DNA from: DATKQI01 sp035532755
GTDB taxonomy: Bacteria > Pseudomonadota > Alphaproteobacteria > Acetobacterales > Acetobacteraceae
Assembly: GCA_035532755.1 (NCBI GenBank)
Contig: DATKQI010000106.1
Location: 1-13,993, forward strand
Reading direction: 5' to 3'
Length of the DNA stretch: 13,993 bases
Below are positions 1-7,447 of this stretch, piece after piece (positions within the stretch are counted from its first letter, which is position 1; the number at the start of each line of letters is the position of its first letter). The translations under genes and the position numbers were made by a program. Under the pieces are notes generated by a model. The model searched no databases, was not told the origin of the DNA, and saw nothing but the letters and a program-made list of their open reading frames with translations.

Positions 1-905
1 GCCATGGTCGACATCTACTGCGCCAGCTACCCGCGTCCGCCCGCCGCCGTCACACTCGACATCGACGACACCGTCGATGTCGTGCATGGCCATCAGCAAC
101 TCGCCTTGTTCAATGCGCATTATGACGAGCGCTGCTTCCAGCCGATCCACGTTTACGATACTGCCAGTTCGCGCCCGGTGGCGATGCTGTTGCGGCCAGG
201 CAAGACGCCGTCGGGGCCGGAAATCCGCAACCATCTCCGCCGCCTGGTGCGCCGCGTCCGACGCCATTGGCCGAACACGCGGCTGACCATCCGCGGCGAT
301 GGCCACTACGGCCGTCCCGAGGTGATGGCGTGGTGCGAGGGCAACGGCGTTGGCTGCATCCTCGGCCTGCCGGGCAACGCCGTGCTGGACCGCCTGGTCG
401 AGCCGACCGCGGACGATGTGCGCGTGCGCCGCGCCGAAGGTGAGGCGCCGGTGGTCCGCCGCTACACCGAGACCAGATACGGCGCAAAGTCGTGGCGCCG
501 CCAGCGACGCGTCGCCGCTCGCATCGAGGCCAGCACGATGGGATCGGACATCCGCTACGTGGTGACCAACCTGACCCACGGCAGCGCCGAATGGCTCTAC
601 GACACCCTGTATTGCGCGCGCGGTCAGGCCGAGAACCTGATCAGGCTGCACAAGACCCAGCTTGCCTCCGACCGCACCAGTTGCCGCTCGCCGCTCGCCA
701 ATCAGGTACGGCTCGTGCTGCACACCGCGGCCTATTGGCTCATGCTCGCGCTGCGCGACGCGATCCCCAGACCGCACCCCCTCGCCACCGCCGAGTTCAT
801 CACCCTGCGCCTGCGTCTGATCAAGATCGCCGCCCGCATCACCGAGACCGCCACGCGGGTGCGCATCGCCTTCGCCGCCGCCTGCCCGCAGGCGGAATTG
901 TTCAC
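1..905 (+). mobile_element. Truncated IS1380-family insertion sequence (right end lost)
   Basis: The region homologous to an IS1380 transposase ends near base 905. No stop codon, short trailer or terminal inverted repeat is recognisable between there and the exosortase-like gene at 965. The left end is outside the window. The remnant borders the EPS/exosortase locus. The 905 boundary is estimated from where the protein stops resembling the family, not from a seen repeat. Confidence 0.6.
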
Positions 906-1086
906 CGGTCTCGCGCGCAATCGCCAACGGCCCGGGCAGAGGCGGTCCAAGCGGTGCAAGACACGTGTTCCCGCTTTCCCGCACCGAACTCTTCGCGGGC
1001 GTCTGTTTGATCGGGCTTGTCAACGGCGTTGTGGGACCGATGATGGCCGCGATCGCGCAGAACGGGGCGCTCAATGCGCTGTATGA
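1..1086 (+). CDS. IS1380-family DDE transposase, 5' end outside window, 3' end chimeric
   Basis: The frame is open from the left edge; the ATG at 4 is internal to the family, so the N-terminus lies outside the window. Numbering from that Met, the acidic triad of the IS1380 (DDE group 1) fold is visible: LDIDDT (D19/D21), IRGDGHYG (D99) and YCARGQAEN (E210), followed by a typical LASDRTSC stretch and a C-terminal helical region ending in AAACPQAELF near base 903. Family members normally stop shortly after that motif. Here the frame runs on for about 60 basic, low-complexity residues, overlapping the start of the exosortase gene. The tail is therefore probably chance read-through past a truncation point, and the element is unlikely to be mobile. 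Family assignment is secure; activity is doubtful. Confidence 0.85.
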   Translation, partial: AMVDIYCASYPRPPAAVTLDIDDTVDVVHGHQQLALFNAHYDERCFQPIHVYDTASSRPVAMLLRPGKTPSGPEIRNHLRRLVRRVRRHWPNTRLTIRGDGHYGRPEVMAWCEGNGVGCILGLPGNAVLDRLVEPTADDVRVRRAEGEAPVVRRYTETRYGAKSWRRQRRVAARIEASTMGSDIRYVVTNLTHGSAEWLYDTLYCARGQAENLIRLHKTQLASDRTSCRSPLANQVRLVLHTAAYWLMLALRDAIPRPHPLATAEFITLRLRLIKIAARITETATRVRIAFAAACPQAELFTGLARNRQRPGQRRSKRCKTRVPAFPHRTLRGRLFDRACQRRCGTDDGRDRAERGAQCAV

Positions 1087-1806
1087 TACATTCAATATCA
1101 GCGCTTTCACCTGGCTCGCGCTGTACGTCTGCTACATGCTGCTGCTGCGTGAACCGCATCAGCCTGCGAGCCGTGCCGACCTGGTCGTAGCGGCGTGCGG
1201 GCTGGGCGCCTTCATGGCGCCGATGAGCACACTCAGCTGGATCGCGCTCACCGGAACGGAATCGCGCTCTACATTCTCCTCGTCCACACCGATCGCGCCC
1301 GCCCGGCTGACGCGCGGCTGCCTTATGCCCAGCGTGCGGCATGGGTCCTGCTCGCTACGACCATCACGATGACATGGGCCCCTGAACTCCTGACTGCGAC
1401 CGATAAGCCGCTGCAACTCGATGCCGCCCTGGTAAGCTGGTTGAGCGGACTCCCCCGCATCGGCAACACGCTGGCCGTCTCCGACGGCAGCGGCTTCATC
1501 TGGATCGAGCCGGGCTGTTCCTCGTTCATCAACGCCTCGATCGCGTTCCTCTGCTGGGTCCTGTTCGCACAGGCCCGCGGCTTGCCGTGGTCGATCCGCC
1601 ACGTCGGCTGGTGTGTTCTCGCCTGTGCCGCCGTCATCGTGGTTAATCTCGTCCGGCTCGATCTGATCGTGCTGCTTCCGCACCACTTCGCCATCATTCA
1701 CGCGCCGGGATCGGCCGGCGCCCCGACCGCCAACTGGCTGTCCGTTGCCGCCGCCGTCGCGATTTCCGCATTGGGCACACGGCATGCTGGCCGCATCCTG
1801 CGCTAG
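965..1806 (+). pseudogene. Exosortase/archaeosortase-family membrane protein, interrupted by a frameshift
   Basis: Two overlapping frames together make one exosortase-like protein of about 280 residues, the usual family length. The first frame (GTG at 965, MFPLSRTELFAGV) gives the N-terminal membrane segments up to LSWIALTG. The second frame resumes at base 1255 as NGIALYILLVHT and runs to the stop at 1804-1806. The second part carries the family's catalytic-type residues: Cys in IEPGCSSF (codon 1516), Arg in VVNLVRLDL (codon 1654) and His in IIHAPGSAG (codon 1699), each within or beside hydrophobic segments. Exosortases are inner-membrane cysteine proteases or transpeptidases that process C-terminal sorting signals and often lie in EPS loci. 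Joining the frames needs one base restored (a -1 shift) near 1253-1255. No slippery heptamer is present, so a mutation or sequencing error is likelier than programmed frameshifting. The next gene overlaps by 23 bases. No sorting-signal substrate is seen here. Confidence 0.75.
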
Positions 1807-2272
1807 AGTCGCACTCGGCTTCCTGCTGGTGCTCAGCGTGAGCATCAAGCTTGCCAATGGCGACGGTAGCCCACCCGACCACGAGGAGCGGCTCGCAAAG
1901 CAGGAGGTGGCCGACTTTCTCAGCCGCCAGGGGTTTCAGGTAGACCACGCCATCGCGGAACAGACGGACAGCCCGATCGTGCGAGCTGCCACGGATGCGT
2001 GCAGCCTGCTGGTTATCGCCGCCGCCCCGCAGGGCTGGCACCGCAACCTGTTGCTCCGGCTTGCCGAGCCTCAAGACCAGACGTTCTTTGTCGTCGGCGG
2101 AACGCTCTACGAGGACCAGCCGCTGTGGCGGACCTGGGACTATCACTACTGGCGCCGCGCCAACCACCTGCTCGGCCGACGGCTACCCGTTCATCCCGTG
2201 TTCGGCGTCGTGGCATCCCGCGCCTGCGACCTGCGCCGCATACCATGGGCGGATGTCGCCGCCTTTCCATGA
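1784..2272 (+). CDS. Probable exosortase-partner protein, membrane-anchored, function unknown
   Basis: This 162-residue protein starts with a basic N-terminus and one hydrophobic segment (about residues 8-24, VALGFLLVLSVSIKLA). A soluble domain follows, with CSLLVIAAAPQGWHRNL, FFVVGGTLYEDQPLWRT and HPVFGVVASRACDLRRIPW. It is probably anchored in the inner membrane and faces the periplasm. I chose the ATG at 1784, inside the 3' end of the exosortase gene; the upstream ATG at 1745 would add residues before the anchor with no clear benefit. The overlap implies translational coupling. From memory, similar small proteins follow this type of exosortase gene in other alphaproteobacteria; this was not searched. 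The two cysteines and the GWHR and DQPLWRT motifs look like conserved positions. Its 3' end overlaps the convergent GT4 gene by 90 bases. The biochemical role is unknown. Confidence 0.65.
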   Translation: MLAASCARVALGFLLVLSVSIKLANGDGSPPDHEERLAKQEVADFLSRQGFQVDHAIAEQTDSPIVRAATDACSLLVIAAAPQGWHRNLLLRLAEPQDQTFFVVGGTLYEDQPLWRTWDYHYWRRANHLLGRRLPVHPVFGVVASRACDLRRIPWADVAAFP

Positions 2273-3469
2273 CACGCCATCCGTACTTTCGTCGGTCGCC
2301 GCCGCCGGCGGCCGTTCACCCAGCGCGCCATGGCTGCCGTACATCAGGCACGCGCCATCGACAAACTGCCGAAAGCTGTCGCGGAAGTTCTGCGGCGAGA
2401 AGCGGCCGGCGTTCTCGCGACAATCATGCGGTCGGATGTCCGACCGGACTCCCTCGAACTCTTCAACAGCCTCACGAATGGCTTCGGTCGTCTGCTCGCC
2501 GAAGAAGACACCTGTTGGCCGCGCGCACAGCAGCCCGCGCACGGTTTCCCGCAAACCTCCGATTCCAAGCCCGACGACCGGCGTGCCGGCGGCCTGTGCC
2601 TCGACCGGCGCAATGCCGAAGTCCTCCACGGCCGCATGAAGATATGCGCGCGCGCCCCCCATGAGTGCATCCGCCTGTGCTGCGTCCACCCTGCCGAGCA
2701 CCTGCACATTGGGCGTGGCACGCGCCTTCAACTGCGCAAGCAGGGGACCGGCGCCTGCCACCACCAACTTTCGGTCGGGCATGGCGGCGAATGCCTCCAC
2801 AATCAGGTCTACCCGCTTGTACGCAACGAGCCGCCCGAGATACAAGTAGTAATCACTTTTGTTCTCGCAAAACCCGAACCGGTCCAGGAACACCGGCGGA
2901 TAGATCACGGCGCTGTCGCGACGGTAGAATTTTCTGACACGCTCGCCGACGAATGCCGAATTCACGCTGAAGGCATCGACGCGGGCCGCAGCAACCGCAT
3001 CCCATATGCGAAGGCGGTGCAGCATCTGGCGGGCAATATACGTCTTTGATCCCCTATGCAGATTCGCCTGCCGCAGGTACTGCGCCTGCAAGTCCCACGC
3101 ATAGCGCATTGGAGAGTGCGTATATGCCACATGCACCTGCGATGGGCCAGTTATCACGCCATGCGCAACGCTGAACTGCGAACTGATGACAAGATCATAA
3201 CTCGTCAAATCCAGCTGCTCTATCGCCAGCGGCCAGATGCCAAGCAGTTTGCGGAAATACGCCTTTGCGCCCGGGAGTCTTTGAATGAACGATGTCCTGA
3301 TCGTCCGGTCGCGCAACCACGCTCGCTCCTGTGGTGGCAAGAAGTTCACGAGCGCGAATACATCGGCCTCCGGATAAATCTCCAGCATCGACTCGAGTAC
3401 CCGTTCGGCACCCCCATAGACCCAGATACCGTCAGTCACTATCGCGATTCGCACGAACCTGCTCCGCAC
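2183..3469 (-). CDS. GT4-family glycosyltransferase (GT-B fold)
   Basis: A cytoplasmic retaining glycosyltransferase that probably adds a sugar, perhaps mannose-like, to a lipid-linked EPS intermediate. The N-terminal domain has the glycine-rich IWVYGGAERVL (about residues 16-25). The C-terminal GT4 domain has LGRLVAYKRVDL (211-222) and VEDFGIAPVEAQAAG (281-295), giving the E-x7-E pair at 282 and 290, with PTGVFFGEQ afterwards. The overall resemblance is to WbaZ-like mannosyltransferases; donor and acceptor cannot be read from sequence. The start is GTG at 3469. A second GTG at 3454, preceded by GGAGCAGG, would begin directly at VRIAIVTDG and is equally plausible. The gene lies 22 bases after the GT2 gene. 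Residues after about 375 exceed the normal family end, are Gly/Ala/Asp-rich, and partly lie antisense to the convergent exosortase-partner gene, so the tail may come from loss of an earlier stop. Confidence 0.9.
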   Translation of the reverse strand: MRSRFVRIAIVTDGIWVYGGAERVLESMLEIYPEADVFALVNFLPPQERAWLRDRTIRTSFIQRLPGAKAYFRKLLGIWPLAIEQLDLTSYDLVISSQFSVAHGVITGPSQVHVAYTHSPMRYAWDLQAQYLRQANLHRGSKTYIARQMLHRLRIWDAVAAARVDAFSVNSAFVGERVRKFYRRDSAVIYPPVFLDRFGFCENKSDYYLYLGRLVAYKRVDLIVEAFAAMPDRKLVVAGAGPLLAQLKARATPNVQVLGRVDAAQADALMGGARAYLHAAVEDFGIAPVEAQAAGTPVVGLGIGGLRETVRGLLCARPTGVFFGEQTTEAIREAVEEFEGVRSDIRPHDCRENAGRFSPQNFRDSFRQFVDGACLMYGSHGALGERPPAAATDESTDGVSWKGGDIRPWYAAQVAGAGCHDAEHGMNG

Positions 3470-3491
3470 ATTTGATCACGTCCGTACGCCG

Positions 3492-4709
3492 TCATGACGG
3501 ACGGCTCACCCGTGAGCCAGGAACACCTGCACCGACATCCACAGGCGCGGCGATCGCATCACCGATTCCCGGAACCGTCTCCGAAAGCCCTTGGGCTGCA
3601 CGGAAAGTCCGCGCAAGTCTTCGGAACGAGACGAAGATCCTCCCCCCCATCCCCGAGTGCGTCTGTTGCCGGGAAGCCGATGTCTGGTTGCCCAGGTCAG
3701 CGCCGTTGCGCATCCAACGGCGTACTCCAAACGCCAGTTCCGGCATGGCGATCAGCGCCGCGGCATAAGCCGTCCGCGCCACTCCTCGATCATGCGGGTA
3801 TGTGCGCGAGAGCAGGACCCGTAGTGCCTGCCTTCGCCGGTGAGCGAGCGCGAATTCGCGCACCGCAAGCGGCCCATCCCATCGCAGGAAGCGCTCTCTC
3901 GCCAGCTCCTCCGCTGCCGAGAGACCTTTCATCGACGCGACCATGTCGTACAGCCGCCAAATCACATCCGACGCCGTGTAACTGAGCGTCGACGATGCCC
4001 GACGCGACTGGATTGTCATGCGGTCCAGCAGCACGTAGGCGCTGCCGCGATACGACTGGGCCAAGCGGATCGCGAAATCCGTATCCACCGCCAGACCCAC
4101 CTGCGTACGATCGCGCAAGCCGAGGGTCTTGACGACATCGGTCAGGAACATGGCCCCAATGGGCGAGATCTGCTTCAGCAGGGCGGAAACCAAGAGATCC
4201 CGGTGCACGCCGGCATCTTGCGGACTCCGCTCACTCTCGGCGTTGCAGCGTGCCGTCGCCTCCGGCAACACCTCGCCATCCGCGTTGATCACTTGCCGGA
4301 AGCCATGGGCCGCGACAACGTCTGGGGCGCGCGCGAACCCCGCGGCCATGCTGCTGACAGCCTCTGGCAGAAGCACATCATCGTCGTTCATCCAAACCAG
4401 ACGACGCCCGCGCGCCGCTGCAAACAACTTCTTCTGGCTCTCCACGGAGCCGATCGAAGGCTGATTGCGCCAATACCGAATCGCGACGCCTTCCGGCAGC
4501 GTCAGCGACTTAACCAGCAATTCCGAGTCGTCCGTCGGCGAATTGTCACTGATATCGATCTCAAGGGGACGATAGTCCTGCCACAAACAGGAGTACAGAC
4601 AGTGCAGCAGCCACGAAGGCCGGCGATAGGTAGGAACACAGATGGTTACGAGCTTGTTCAATTGAACCCCGCCGGAGCATTCCGTTCGTAAAGTTCCTGC
4701 CGATATCAC
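3492..4709 (-). CDS. GT2-family glycosyltransferase (GT-A fold)
   Basis: An inverting glycosyltransferase expected to act on the cytoplasmic face of the inner membrane in EPS repeat-unit assembly. The nucleotide-sugar domain begins at VTICVPTYRRPSWL (about residues 21-34), continues through DISDNSPTDDSEL (52-64), and has the metal-binding DXD-type motif RLVWMNDDDVLLP (103-115). The C-terminal 200 residues are helical and basic and match no motif I can name. The listed start is GTG at 4709, but the protein core starts at residue 17 or so. The TTG at 4661 (LNKLVTICVPTY), preceded by a G-rich stretch, may be the true start, because the first 16 residues look unstructured. It is co-directional with the GT4 gene 22 bases downstream. 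Family is certain; sugar specificity is unknown. Confidence 0.88.
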   Translation of the reverse strand: MISAGTLRTECSGGVQLNKLVTICVPTYRRPSWLLHCLYSCLWQDYRPLEIDISDNSPTDDSELLVKSLTLPEGVAIRYWRNQPSIGSVESQKKLFAAARGRRLVWMNDDDVLLPEAVSSMAAGFARAPDVVAAHGFRQVINADGEVLPEATARCNAESERSPQDAGVHRDLLVSALLKQISPIGAMFLTDVVKTLGLRDRTQVGLAVDTDFAIRLAQSYRGSAYVLLDRMTIQSRRASSTLSYTASDVIWRLYDMVASMKGLSAAEELARERFLRWDGPLAVREFALAHRRRQALRVLLSRTYPHDRGVARTAYAAALIAMPELAFGVRRWMRNGADLGNQTSASRQQTHSGMGGRIFVSFRRLARTFRAAQGLSETVPGIGDAIAAPVDVGAGVPGSRVSRPS

Positions 4710-4779
4710 GGCCGCGCATAGCTGCCGCTTGCAAACCCCGCGTGCCGCTTCCCACGCTCGTCCAGAGCATCAGCAATGG

Positions 4780-5046
4780 TCAACCGGGCGACATTCTGCT
4801 GACCACTTTGATGGGACCGCCATAAACCACTTCCGGATCCCGTCGATCCACATCCACCCGGAACAGACCGCCAAGATCGCCAAATTTTCCCGAATACAGG
4901 GTACGTTGAACCGGGATGGGAAGAGTCGCGGCAGAGGAGGAATTGGTAAGTTCCCGCAGTCCCCGTTCAGCGAGCAGTCGCAGCAACTCGAATTCCGTAT
5001 CGCTGCATCCGATACGAAATCCTCTTACCAATCTAGTGATTTTCAT
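4780..5046 (-). CDS. Possible 88-residue hypothetical protein in the EPS operon
   Basis: The frame starts at ATG 5046 (MKITRLVRGFRIGCSD), with a weak GGGATG about 4 bases upstream as a possible ribosome site. It reads FELLRLLAERGLRELTNSS, then a hydrophilic second half with LYSGKFGDLGGLFRVDV and VVYGGPIKVVS. Codon use is balanced and the residue mix is protein-like, unlike the Arg/Pro/Ala-rich shadow frames around it. It lies between the two-domain protein gene and the GT2 gene on the same strand, 70 bases before the GT2 GTG. I recognise no family. There is no signal peptide or membrane segment. It could be a small accessory protein, a degraded remnant of a larger gene, or a chance frame. Confidence 0.42.
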   Translation of the reverse strand: MKITRLVRGFRIGCSDTEFELLRLLAERGLRELTNSSSAATLPIPVQRTLYSGKFGDLGGLFRVDVDRRDPEVVYGGPIKVVSRMSPG

Positions 5047-5133
5047 GACACATCCCGCAATACGGCGCCCCCGATAAACGATCCGGACCCCAACGAGCGG
5101 TCGCTCCCTATAAATTGGGCTCCATCAGTCTGC

Positions 5134-5162
5134 ATTTTGCAAGTCCCTTCCGGGGTCTTCAA
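5134..5162 (-). promoter_or_regulatory. Candidate sigma70-type promoter ahead of the small ORF and GT genes
   Basis: Read on the minus strand, TTGAAG (5162-5157) and CAAAAT (5139-5134) are separated by 17 bases. They lie in the 259-base gap between the two-domain protein gene and the small ORF at 5046, a locally AT-richer stretch. Each hexamer matches consensus at four of six positions. If real, the promoter would let the distal glycosyltransferases be expressed independently of the 8962 promoter. I see no convincing gene or hairpin in the rest of 5047-5305. Confidence 0.25.
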
Positions 5163-5305
5163 CTAACGATGAACGCCACCATAGCGGCGGCCACACAAGA
5201 CGCCGCTTGCGCGCTCTTCGTTATCGAGGACGTTGGCGACGAGGTCCGGAATCCGCACATTGCCGACGCGGTCGGCAACCACTGCGGCATTGCTGACCAC
5301 TCTTC

Positions 5306-6358
5306 TCAGCCGAGCCCCACCTTGGAAGGGCATGCAGCCACCTCGTGCACGACTGCCGGTTGCGCGACATCGACGCGCCGCAGCCAGGCCTCGCGCCAGT
5401 AGGGATGCACGCCGCGCGCGCAGAACCAGCGACCGGTTGACCGTTCCCCGGTGCAGGCAAGGCCCTCCAGGGTTATGCAGTCGTTTTTCATTGTCAGCAT
5501 CCGACCGGTCTTTTCGTCGATGATCCTCTCGATGCGCCCCCGCACCCGAAATTGCTTTCCGCAGGCAGGAAGCATCTCATTGGGCGAAAATGCCAGACCG
5601 CGATGATGACCTCGCGCGTTCAGCGAGCGGCCGATTTCCTCCGAAGACCTGACTTCTACCCATTCTCCCGGCTGCAGGCCAAGCGATGCGGTCTTCCGTT
5701 CGGCGGGGTTGGCCGTCTTCTCGGACGTCACCCGCCGCCGCGCGCCAACATTCAGACCCAGCTGCGCGCCAATCTTCCAGGCGATCGCGAGCGCCATGAC
5801 GCTCAGGAAGCGTCCCGGCCCAACATTTCCAACGGAGATTTCGCGAAGATACTGCATAGGCCTGGCCGTGCGGCGCATTGGTTCAGTCGCCCGCGGCGCC
5901 TCAGTTGCCTGGCACCTGAAGATCGCACCCGCCTCTGCGCACCGATCACGTCGGCGGGCATTGGATCCCACGAGGCGTTCGAGTCTTTCTGCCGCCGTCC
6001 TGCTGGCCTCGTCTGCAGACCTCACCACTGCGCCGGGTCTGCGCAGCCAGGCCTCTTTCCAATAGAGGCGACACTCCGCCTGGCAGCCACCATGCGCTGA
6101 TCCATCACAGCGCACGTCGTCCAGAAAGACCGCGTCGCGCATCCGCCGCAGACCGCCGCTGCCGACGGTATCGCAGATACCTTCAATCCGTTTTGCCACG
6201 CTGAAGCGCTTGCCGATGAGGGGCAGCATTTCCGGCATGAACGGCATTGCGTCCAGGGTTCCCTCGGCATCGAGAGTGGCGAGGATCTCGGCCGGCGGTC
6301 GCACTTCAACCACGTCGCCGGGCCAGAATCGGTTCGCTTCACGCTGTCGGCTTTGCAT
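5306..6358 (-). CDS. Uncharacterised EPS-locus protein with two related Cys-rich domains
   Basis: The 350 residues contain two diverged copies of one domain. Copy 1 (about 12-107) reads PGDVVEVRPPAEILATLD, MPFMPEMLPLIGKRFSV, ICDT, RCDGSAHGGCQAEC and YWKEAWLRR. Copy 2 (about 228-329) reads PGEWVEVRSSEEIGRSLN, LAFSPNEMLPACGKQFRV, CITLEGLACTGE, RWFCARGVHPYWREAWLRR. Copy 1 has Cys 62, 84, 92 and 96; copy 2 has Cys 266, 294, 302 and 313. The spacing suggests metal binding or disulfides, but no named motif fits. The linker carries NVGPGRFLSVMALAIAWKI (178-196), too short and charged at its ends to be a sure membrane span. From memory, proteins of this two-domain layout recur beside EPS glycosyltransferases in several bacterial groups as unnamed hypotheticals; this is unchecked. 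The ATG at 6358 has GAGG seven bases upstream. It lies 50 bases after the UDP-xylose synthase gene. No signal peptide is seen, so it is probably cytoplasmic. Confidence 0.8.
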   Translation of the reverse strand: MQSRQREANRFWPGDVVEVRPPAEILATLDAEGTLDAMPFMPEMLPLIGKRFSVAKRIEGICDTVGSGGLRRMRDAVFLDDVRCDGSAHGGCQAECRLYWKEAWLRRPGAVVRSADEASRTAAERLERLVGSNARRRDRCAEAGAIFRCQATEAPRATEPMRRTARPMQYLREISVGNVGPGRFLSVMALAIAWKIGAQLGLNVGARRRVTSEKTANPAERKTASLGLQPGEWVEVRSSEEIGRSLNARGHHRGLAFSPNEMLPACGKQFRVRGRIERIIDEKTGRMLTMKNDCITLEGLACTGERSTGRWFCARGVHPYWREAWLRRVDVAQPAVVHEVAACPSKVGLG

Positions 6359-6408
6359 TTACGCGCCTCGACCAATAGGATCGTTGTCCCGGGCTGCCCG
6401 TTCAGGCA

Positions 6409-7413
6409 TTATCCGACCGTTGCGGGCGGCTGCCATCTTTCGGCCACTTCGGTAAGGTGTCCCTCATTCCGCAACTGTGTCTCGAAATAGGCGATCGTCC
6501 GCGCCAACCCTTCATCAAGCTGCACCTTGGGGGTCCAATCCAGGACAGTTTCGGCGCGGGAGATGTCTGGGCAGCGCTGCACCGGATCGTCCTGCGGAAG
6601 CGGCCGATACACGATGCGGGACCGGGAGTTGGTGAGCATCAGAATCTGCTCCGCAAGCTCCCTCACCGTGATCTCATGGGGATTGCCGAGATTGATCGGC
6701 CCACGAACCGCATCGTCCGCCTCCATCATCCGCACGATGCCGTCGATCAAATCGCTGACGTAGCAGAAGGCACGTGTCTGACTGCCATCACCGAATAGCG
6801 TGATGTTCTCATTCCGTAGCGCCTGAACGATAAAGGTCGAGACGACTCGGCCATCCTGCGGATGCATGCGGGGACCATAGGTGTTAAAGATGCGGATGAC
6901 CTTGATGCGCGTCCGATGCTGCCTGAAGTAATCGAAGAACAGGGTTTCCGCACAGCGCTTGCCCTCGTCGTAGCATGCCCGCGGACCCAGTGGATTGACA
7001 TTGCCGCGATAGTCCTCGGTTTGCGGATGTACGGTGGGATCCCCATAGACTTCGCTGGTCGACGACAGCAGCACCTTTGCACGAACGCGCTTCGCAAGGC
7101 CGAGCATATTGATGGCACCGAGCACGCTCGTCTTGGTCGTCTGCACCGGGTCGAACTGGTAGTGTACCGGCGATGCCGGGCAGGCGAAATTGTAGATTTC
7201 GTCGATCTCCGTGTAGAGGGGGAACGTCACGTCGTGACGCAATATCTCAAAATTCGCGTGGTCGAGAAGATGGGCGACATTGATCTTTCTGCCGGTGAAG
7301 AAATTGTCGACGCAAAGGACGTCGTGCCCTTGCTCAACGAGATGCTGGCATAAATGAGATCCAAGAAAGCCAGCGCCGCCAGTGACCAGAACCCTCTTTC
7401 CAGTAGGACGCAT
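6409..7413 (-). CDS. uxs: UDP-glucuronate decarboxylase (UDP-xylose synthase)
   Basis: Converts UDP-glucuronate to UDP-xylose and CO2 with bound NAD+, in the cytoplasm, supplying xylose for the polysaccharide. The 334-residue extended SDR protein has the NAD motif VLVTGGAGFLGSH (residues 8-20), the acidic end of the second strand in VDNFFTG, CPASPVHYQFDP, LLSSTSEVYGDP with T119 and E121, the catalytic pair Y148 and K152 in ACYDEGKR, and IFNTYGPRMHPQDGRVVS. These are diagnostic for the Uxs group rather than for dTDP-glucose dehydratases or UDP-glucose epimerases. The frame is open further upstream to 7650, but the start is the ATG at 7413, preceded by AAAGGG six bases away; the extra N-terminal residues would run into the preceding gene. 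It lies 34 bases after the sugar-transferase gene, so it is operonic. No standalone UDP-glucose dehydrogenase gene is in the window. Confidence 0.95.
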   Translation of the reverse strand: MRPTGKRVLVTGGAGFLGSHLCQHLVEQGHDVLCVDNFFTGRKINVAHLLDHANFEILRHDVTFPLYTEIDEIYNFACPASPVHYQFDPVQTTKTSVLGAINMLGLAKRVRAKVLLSSTSEVYGDPTVHPQTEDYRGNVNPLGPRACYDEGKRCAETLFFDYFRQHRTRIKVIRIFNTYGPRMHPQDGRVVSTFIVQALRNENITLFGDGSQTRAFCYVSDLIDGIVRMMEADDAVRGPINLGNPHEITVRELAEQILMLTNSRSRIVYRPLPQDDPVQRCPDISRAETVLDWTPKVQLDEGLARTIAYFETQLRNEGHLTEVAERWQPPATVG

Positions 7414-7447
7414 ATGACACCCTTTCGCCGCAATGCAGGCATTCCGT

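Noticed and set aside
1245..1262. Programmed -1 ribosomal frameshift in the exosortase gene
   Set aside because: No X XXY YYZ slippery heptamer or evident downstream stem is present at the junction; mutation or sequence error is simpler.
1159..1857. 232-residue minus-strand frame opposite the exosortase gene
   Set aside because: The plus strand carries the membrane segments and catalytic residues; this translation is charged and low-complexity, a shadow frame.
3840..4691. 283-residue plus-strand frame opposite the GT2 gene
   Set aside because: It is antisense to clear GT2 motifs and its translation is His/Arg/Gln-rich without a recognisable domain.
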